A stretch of DNA of 64,000 bases from Sorex araneus (taxonomy: Eukaryota > Chordata > Mammalia > Eulipotyphla > Soricidae): the NCBI RefSeq assembly GCF_027595985.1, contig NC_073305.1, forward strand, positions 29,945,939-30,009,938, in the 5' to 3' direction. Position numbers and translations under genes: made by a program. Positions 58,346-64,000 of the stretch are shown here, piece by piece. The number at the start of each line of letters is the position of its first letter. Positions within the stretch are counted from its first letter, which is position 1. The notes below the pieces were generated by a model. It worked only from the letters and a program-made list of their open reading frames with translations. It did not search any database and had not been told where the DNA came from.

Positions 58346-59911
58346 CTTTCAGTTATTAAAAGTAGTTTTCCAGGGACTGTGTATTTATTTGGTGCACACA
58401 CAAGAATTTTTGTGTGCTTGTTTTATGATACTTAAAATAAATCTTATCAATGAGAAGGATTTCCCTCTTAACTGGTCCTTTAACTGAATCTGCACCCCTC
58501 AGTGTTACTCTGTAGTGACTACAGAATCTTTGTTCTTCTGAGGCAATGCCAGACCTGTTTTTTAGAAGGGAAAGAAATGAAAAGTGGGCTGTCAGAAGAG
58601 AAAAATACTTTTGAAAATAAGGGAAGCTACTCCAGGAACCAGGAAAACATTTCATTTCCTAGTTAGAAGTTCTGGCCATGCCATTCACAACTTCACTGGG
58701 CCAGCCACTACATCTTTCCCTTGGATCGAGTCATCTGTTTTTCAGATGAAATTCCTTTTTTGCTTTCTTAATTAGAACCCACCTTTCTTACGCACATGCG
58801 TACACAAACACATATACACATTAGTGTGTCTTTCTCATACATAAACTCTCATACACACTCACAGATACTCAGATGCACACAGCCTCAAAAACCCACATTA
58901 ACTAACATCTATATCTATATCTATATCTATATCTATATATATATAATGTATATATTTCAGACCCATTTATGACATTTTGAATTAACAGATTTTTTTTAGG
59001 TTATCTATGTCTCTTGACCTCTTTACAAATAAGAATGTAAACAAACAAGCACCTTTCTCTTTCTGAGGTCTGTGAGTCTTTTGAGATTTTTTCCACATAT
59101 AAAGTTGATGATAGATATGAATACCTTACAAATTTCTGTACACACTGGAATATGAACTAGTTTCTTAAGGAGTAAATAAAATAGTAGCAGCAAAGGTCTC
59201 CTATAACTGCCTGTTGAACCTTCCAGCTTCCTTCATACCGATAGCTGAACAACAATATCGGGAAGAGGATTCTGGTAGAAATTCGTTCAGTGAGAAAGGA
59301 TAGTTGTGGTTAGAAGTATATGAAGCATATCACCTGAGGAGTAATTGAGGCAGTAAAATGGGGTTCATCCATAAAGAGAGAATACAGACTCTCTTCAGAG
59401 ACATTTGAAGGACCCTCTGGTGAAAAATAGAATAAATTTGCTTGCATAACTCTGAAGGACAAAAGGAAGCTCTATGCAATTTAGAAGGGGAAGACCCTTG
59501 CTTAGTGTAAGTGTAAACATTTTCATAATTGTGTGTTTCCAAAGCATGGAACAGATTTCCTTCTCAGCAAAAGTAAAGCTCAGGAGAGGCTGAAGCTGTG
59601 TGAAAGTGCAGTGCAGGGCAGATGAAGACACCAGACTGGACAATCTGAAGGCTTCCTCCATTTTTTTCTGGTGACATCATAAAAGAATTTCTACCAGGGG
59701 TACAAGAGCTTATTTCATAGAAACAGGCTCTTTTAATCATATCTGCCCCTGACCTCTAAGTACAAGTCTGAGTTATTGATTATGAATCAACTCTCTCAAG
59801 AAAATACACTCTTTGCTGATTACAGGACATAGGAGAACATGTGGGGCAGAAGCTACTGTTCATTCCTTCTGCACTCCAGTTCTAAAGAATGAATGTAGTA
59901 ACTGTTCATTA
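58346..59911. other. Intron 2 stretch, mostly unique
   Basis: No exon. A CA-rich patch at about 58790-58880 and the TATC repeat at 58907 are the only simple sequence. No SINE. Confidence 0.5.
58907..58950. repeat. (TATC)n/(TA)n microsatellite
   Basis: A short run of TATC/TATATC units that decays into TA repeats. Confidence 0.9.
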
Positions 59912-60152
59912 CTGTAGCACTGTAGCACTGTCGTACCATTTTTCATCCATTCGCCCAAGTGGGCACCAGTAACATCTCCATTGTGAGACTTGTTGTTACT
60001 GTTTTTGGTACATCAAATACGCCACGGGTAGCTTGCCAGGCTCTTCTGTGTGAGCGGTATACTCTCGGTAGCTTGCCAGGCTCTCCAAGAGGGATGGAGA
60101 TATTGAACCCAGGTCAGCTGCGTGTAAGGCAAAAGCCTACCCGCTGTGCATG
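59912..60152 (-). mobile_element. Type B SINE, antisense
   Basis: 'ctgtagcactgtagcactgtc', 'agtgggcaccagtaacatc', 'ccacgggtagcttgccagg', 'gatattgaacccaggtcag', 'taaggcaaaagcctacccg'. The outer head is truncated at 'ctgtgca'. Confidence 0.92.
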
Positions 60153-61084
60153 ATAGAAATTGACTGCAATGGAGAGTGTAGATGCCATAACCCTCTCCCC
60201 AGACCCACTCTGGACTGACCCTCTCAGCTCTGTGATACTGGCTTCTGAGAATTTACCCGAGTCCTCCCAGAAAACCTCCTCTGTTGATCAGAGAAGCTTT
60301 GTTCATTTATGGCCCTTCTTCCTGGGTAGCCCACCTCTCTTGCCTGGTTAATGCAGGGATACAAATACCCGAGGATTCTGCCACAGGCATCCCTGTGGGC
60401 CATCTTAGCTATACATTTTCCAAAGGATCAGCTCCGTCTTTTTTTTGCATCTGTGTGTCTGTGCATGGGATAAGGATGAGGGAGATGCTGAAACTGATCT
60501 CCCCTTCAGATACCAAGGGATTGCTACAGTTAAATTTAAGGGAGTGGAAAGTTATCTGCAGATGTTAAAATTGCCCAAGGCCCCATTTGCTCCTAGTCTC
60601 CACACTGTTTAAGGGTCAACTCTATTTTCCTGTTTTCTTCTTGTGCCCGGCTGTATGCAAAGATGTTCTACAAAGTTAGTTCTGCTTACCAAGAAGAGCA
60701 CTCTTGCAAGAGTGAATGGAGGAAGCGGAGAAGGTCTTTAACCAGACTGAAGTAGTATGATTCATTTCCTCTTTGTGATGTTAGTTCTCCAGGCCAACAG
60801 GAAGTAGAAAGCAGGAGCTGTCCCGTGGCTACTGCAGCTGTGCTGTGTGGCTTATAGCTTCTCTGCTGCACCCCATTCCTTGAAACTTTAAATGCAAGAG
60901 ATTCCATGCTTTTTCCTGGAAGCATGGAAGGTTCAGTTTGTCTTTATTAACAAACATCAAATTCCACACTCTGCATACTCACGCACATACACACACTTAT
61001 GGGGACAAAAAGAGAGGTGCTCTCGTTTTCTGGTTGATGTTTAGCAAACACTTCCTATAGTTTGAGGTTCAGGAATGGTAGATT
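60153..61084. other. Intron 2 stretch without recognised features
   Basis: Unique DNA. No exon with splice-site support. Confidence 0.5.
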
Positions 61085-62165
61085 GCTTTTTATGAACTAT
61101 TGAGTCTTTGTAATTTACACAGTCATTCATAGTTGAGTTTCAGAGATACAGTTTTTCAGCATCAATCCCGCCATCAGTGATAACTTCTCTGGCCAGTATC
61201 CCTTAATTCCCTTCCATTTCCCAGTCTGCTTCCTTGGCAGGTACCTTTTTAAGTGAAGTTAATGTAGATCGATCTTATATTTGCATTATTGTTGTCTCTT
61301 TGATTATATAGGTATATCTATATATCATAAATGTACATGTATATACTTTACCACACTTACATACCACTGATGTGTTTGATGTTCCTGACCCCTTTCCTTG
61401 TTTCCCATCATTTGTCTCTTCTTACCACCATAAGTTTCTTTCTTCCCTGCCCTTTACATTTCTGCTAAGGGTAATCTTGATATTCCCCAGTGAAAGCATG
61501 TATTTCTTCCTCTTGTTATTCTGTATACCACAAAAAAGTGAAGTAATTTGGTACTTGGTTTCTTTTTTTCTTCTGGATTTATTTCACTTAACATCATAAT
61601 CTCCAGTTCCACTCAAATTCAAGTGAATTGAATTAATTCATCGTTTCTTGCAGTTACATTGTATAGCATACTTTGATTATCCACTGATCTGTGGTTGGGC
61701 ACCTAGGTTGATTCCATATCTTAGCTATGTGCTGCAATGAATCGTGGTGTGCAAATGTCCTTTTGAATAAATATTTTTGTGTTCTTTGAGTGGATACAAA
61801 GTAGTGGAATTGCAGGGTTATATGGTGGCTCTATTTTTACTTTTTTGAGAAACCTCCATGCTGTTTTCTATAAAAGTTGAAGCAAGCAATGTTCCCACAA
61901 GCCGTGAATGGAGCAACATTATCACTACATGCTTGCTGATGAGTTTCTTCGATATGTGCCATTCTTACTGGTGTGAGATGATATATCATTGTCATCTTGA
62001 TATTAAGTTTTCTAATGATAAGTGATGATGAATACTTTTTCATGAATCTAGTGGCCATCCTTTCATCTTCAGAAAGAAAGGTCTTCATTTCATCTCTCTA
62101 TTTGTTGATAGGGTTTGTTGTTTTCTCTTTGTGAGTGCTATAAATACCTTGGATATAGAACATGT
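61085..62165 (-). mobile_element. Old LINE-1, antisense, 3' region
   Basis: Reverse L1 order: 'ggattgattccatatc'-type text as 'aggttgattccatatcttag', 'tgctgcaatgaatcgtgg', 'aatatttttgtgttctttgag', 'gagaaacctccatgctg', 'ggtgtgagatgatatatcat', 'gttgatagggtttgttg'. No open frame. Confidence 0.85.
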
Positions 62166-62379
62166 TTACATATGCTTTTTGACCAAGCAAGTAGAAGCAG
62201 AGATAAACAAAAGGGACTAAATTAAACTAAGAAACTTTCATACCTCAAAGGAAATGATTACCAGAATACAAAGACAGCCACAAACTTAGAGAAGTTTTTT
62301 GCCAGTTTCTCATCTGATAAAGGCTTACTATCTGAGATATATGAAGCAATGGTAGAACTTTACCAAAGAGAGAGAGAGG

Positions 62380-62436
<57 letters not shown>

Positions 62437-62476
62437 TCATACCCTATCAAAAAATAGGAGAAGACATGAAAGGAAC
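62166..62476 (+). mobile_element. LINE-1 ORF2 fragment, sense
   Basis: 'aaaagggactaaattaaac', 'agaaactttcatacctc', 'gccagtttctcatctgataaagg', 'ctatctgagatatatgaag', and after a GA repeat 'accctatcaaaaaatagg', 'agaagacatgaaagg' match the L1 ORF2 3' coding region in sense. It lies head to head with the antisense L1 just upstream. Confidence 0.8.
62363..62430. repeat. (GA)n microsatellite inside L1
   Basis: About 30 GA units with GGGA and GACA interruptions at the start, expanded within the sense L1 fragment. Confidence 0.95.
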
Positions 62477-62656
62477 ATTTTTTTTTTTTTGCTTTTTGGG
62501 TCTCACCCAGCAATACTCAGGGGTTACTCCTGACTCATGCACTCAGGAGTTACTCCTGGCAGTGCTCAGGGGACCATATGGGAAGCTGGGAATTGAACCT
62601 GGTTCAACCGTGTGCAAGGCAAACGCCCTACCCGCTATGCTTTCGCTCCATCCCCA
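62477..62656 (-). mobile_element. Type A SINE, antisense, inside L1, with TSD
   Basis: 'gctttttgggtctcacccagc' through 'accatatgggaagctggg' to 'gctttcgctccatcccc'. The 8-bp duplication 'aaaggaac' lies at 62469-62476 and 62657-62664. It interrupts the sense L1 fragment, so it is younger. Confidence 0.94.
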
Positions 62657-62664
62657 AAAGGAAC

Positions 62665-64000
62665 TTCTTAAATGAAATTTTCTTTTCTAGTATTATTTCT
62701 ATCTGTTTTGAGTATTAGTATAATGCTTGATTCATAGAAACTGTTAGAAAGTATTCCTTTTCTTCAATATTTTAGAGGAGCATGAGGAGTAAATGTAGAA
62801 TGTCTTCTTTGAAAGTTTGATAAAACTCACTGAAGAGCCCAAGGAAGGTAAAATTTTAATGCAGGTTTTCCTGTATCCAAAAGTAAAATCTTGTACAAAA
62901 GCTTTCCTAAGCCAAAAATGAGGTAACATGAAGAAGCAATTACTATCTTTAATTTACATGAAAAAAATATTCTGTGTTCTCAGACCCTTCAGCATCCTAA
63001 TAAATCATACCAAATAACACAGAAAACCCTACATACCATCATGTTATTCTACATACACCATCATCTAATAAAAGCAGGAAAGATATGATGCCTCCACAAC
63101 CAGCAGAAATCTCCTGAGGAAGGAACACAGTAGTACTCCTTTCATTATTTGGGGCACATGTTTCTTGCTAGAATAGCTGCTGTAAAAGCAACCCTGGTCT
63201 CTATTTTCACTTTTGCCTTCATCAAGACAAAAATCTTTTAATTTCTTTCAGTGAATAAAAATAAGGTCTTCATAATAAAATAAAGTACTTCATAATAAAA
63301 TAAAGTACTTCATAATAAAAATAAGTACTAGTGAAGCTAAAGAAGGACTTTTGAATAGTGGTGTTTGATCAGAATTCCTGAAAAGTATTAGACACCTCTA
63401 TGCCTCATTGTTCTGTGTGGCATCATGCCATTTCACTTAATTCTCTCTGAGCTCCCTTCACTTCCTATGTAAGTGAAGAGGGCTGTGGGAACTCCTCTTG
63501 TGATTGCCGAAGGGTTAGTCTCAGTACCTCCGAGTTCTTTACCCCAGGTGCTCAGAACCTGCTTCCTGGAGTTCATTCTGGGCTGCAGGGATGACATTAT
63601 TCCCAGCTCCACCCCCACTTGGGCTGGCCTGCCTTCACCGCCATGACTGCACTTTGATGCACTCCTTCACTGATATATATTTGGTCATTCAGTGTCCTTT
63701 GTGGAAGTACTAAGCAGTAGGATGAGTCAGAGTTGCTCTTTCCTTATGGATAGGACCTGCTCTTTTCCTGCTGCACACCTTTTCCTGAAAGCTGCTTTTT
63801 ACTTACAACCTGCCTCTCATTTTATTTGTTCCGAGTATGGAACTTACAGGTGTTGTAGAGGGGGGCGTAGTGGATAAGACTGAAAGAGCATCTTGGAACA
63901 CACCTGGATGTATCTGGTTAAACTCAGAATTGCGCTCAGAATCTTTGCCAGGAAAAATTACTCCTACAAAATTGACTGGACCAGCCATGATATTTAATAT
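62665..64000. other. Intron 2 stretch to window end
   Basis: No exon recognised. The first bases may continue the interrupted L1. A 20-bp tandem repeat is listed separately. Confidence 0.5.
63251..63330 (+). repeat. 20-bp tandem repeat, about 3-4 copies
   Basis: The unit cataataaaataaagtactt is repeated at 63271-63290 and 63291-63310, partly at 63311-63330, and with changes at 63251-63270. Confidence 0.9.

Larger units (their letters stand above)
58116..64000 (+). other. TGFBR2: TGFBR2 intron 2, 5' part
   Basis: Begins with donor gtaagg inside the Trp88 codon (phase 2). No further TGFBR2 exon is recognisable up to the window end. Exon 3 should resume with a codon-88 G followed by an Arg-Lys-rich segment, and nothing matching was seen. 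Confidence 0.9.

Noticed and set aside
61085..62476. Single 5'-inverted (twin-primed) LINE-1
   Set aside because: The sense and antisense parts overlap in L1 coordinates and differ in sequence there, which one twin-priming event would not produce. Two separate fragments fit better.
63251..63330. CRISPR-like short repeats
   Set aside because: Direct tandem units without unique spacers in mammalian DNA; an AT-rich minisatellite.

Overview
The window is mammalian nuclear DNA. It is AT-rich and intron-dominated, has one CpG island, and contains many interspersed repeats. The most frequent repeats are tRNA-headed SINEs of two related types: type A (about 180 bp) and type B (about 240 bp, with a different body). 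I recognise these as the SINEs typical of shrews (Soricidae, Sorex-like). Repeat ages range from copies with intact target-site duplications to heavily decayed ones. LINE-1 tails of a matching lineage and ancient mammalian repeats (MIR, L2, MER5-like) are also present. A shrew is therefore the best organism call, made from memory of repeat families and not from a database search.

The only protein-coding gene I can support is TGFBR2 (TGF-beta receptor type II) on the + strand. Positions 1-15,420 are the upstream intergenic region. A CpG island (about 15,120-16,660) holds a TATA-less promoter, the 5' UTR with an overlapping upstream ORF, and coding exon 1 (15,752-15,845; signal peptide and first mature residues). 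Intron 1 runs for 42.1 kb (15,846-57,946). Coding exon 2 (57,947-58,115) encodes the N-terminal half of the cysteine-rich ligand-binding ectodomain. The rest is the start of intron 2. The kinase and transmembrane exons lie beyond the window. The two exons join in phase (codon 32 is split G|TT) and exon 2 ends inside the Trp88 codon, as in human TGFBR2.

The most interesting point is at 34,639 in intron 1. There is a remnant of the alternative cassette exon that gives the long TGFBR2 isoform in human and mouse. Here it has a stop codon and lacks the usual donor, but a nearer GT could still define a 39-nt in-frame mini-exon. Other points of note are a 95%-identical 76-bp inverted repeat about 300 bp upstream of exon 2, a roughly 490-bp composite retroposon with a CpG-rich 5' part and an L1-like tail, a conserved-looking overlapping uORF, a 4-kb intron segment without SINEs, and long pyrimidine microsatellites grown next to SINE tails.

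I see no CRISPR array, operon, phage or other microbial-type system. Most open reading frames elsewhere are translations of SINEs, microsatellites or the CpG island.
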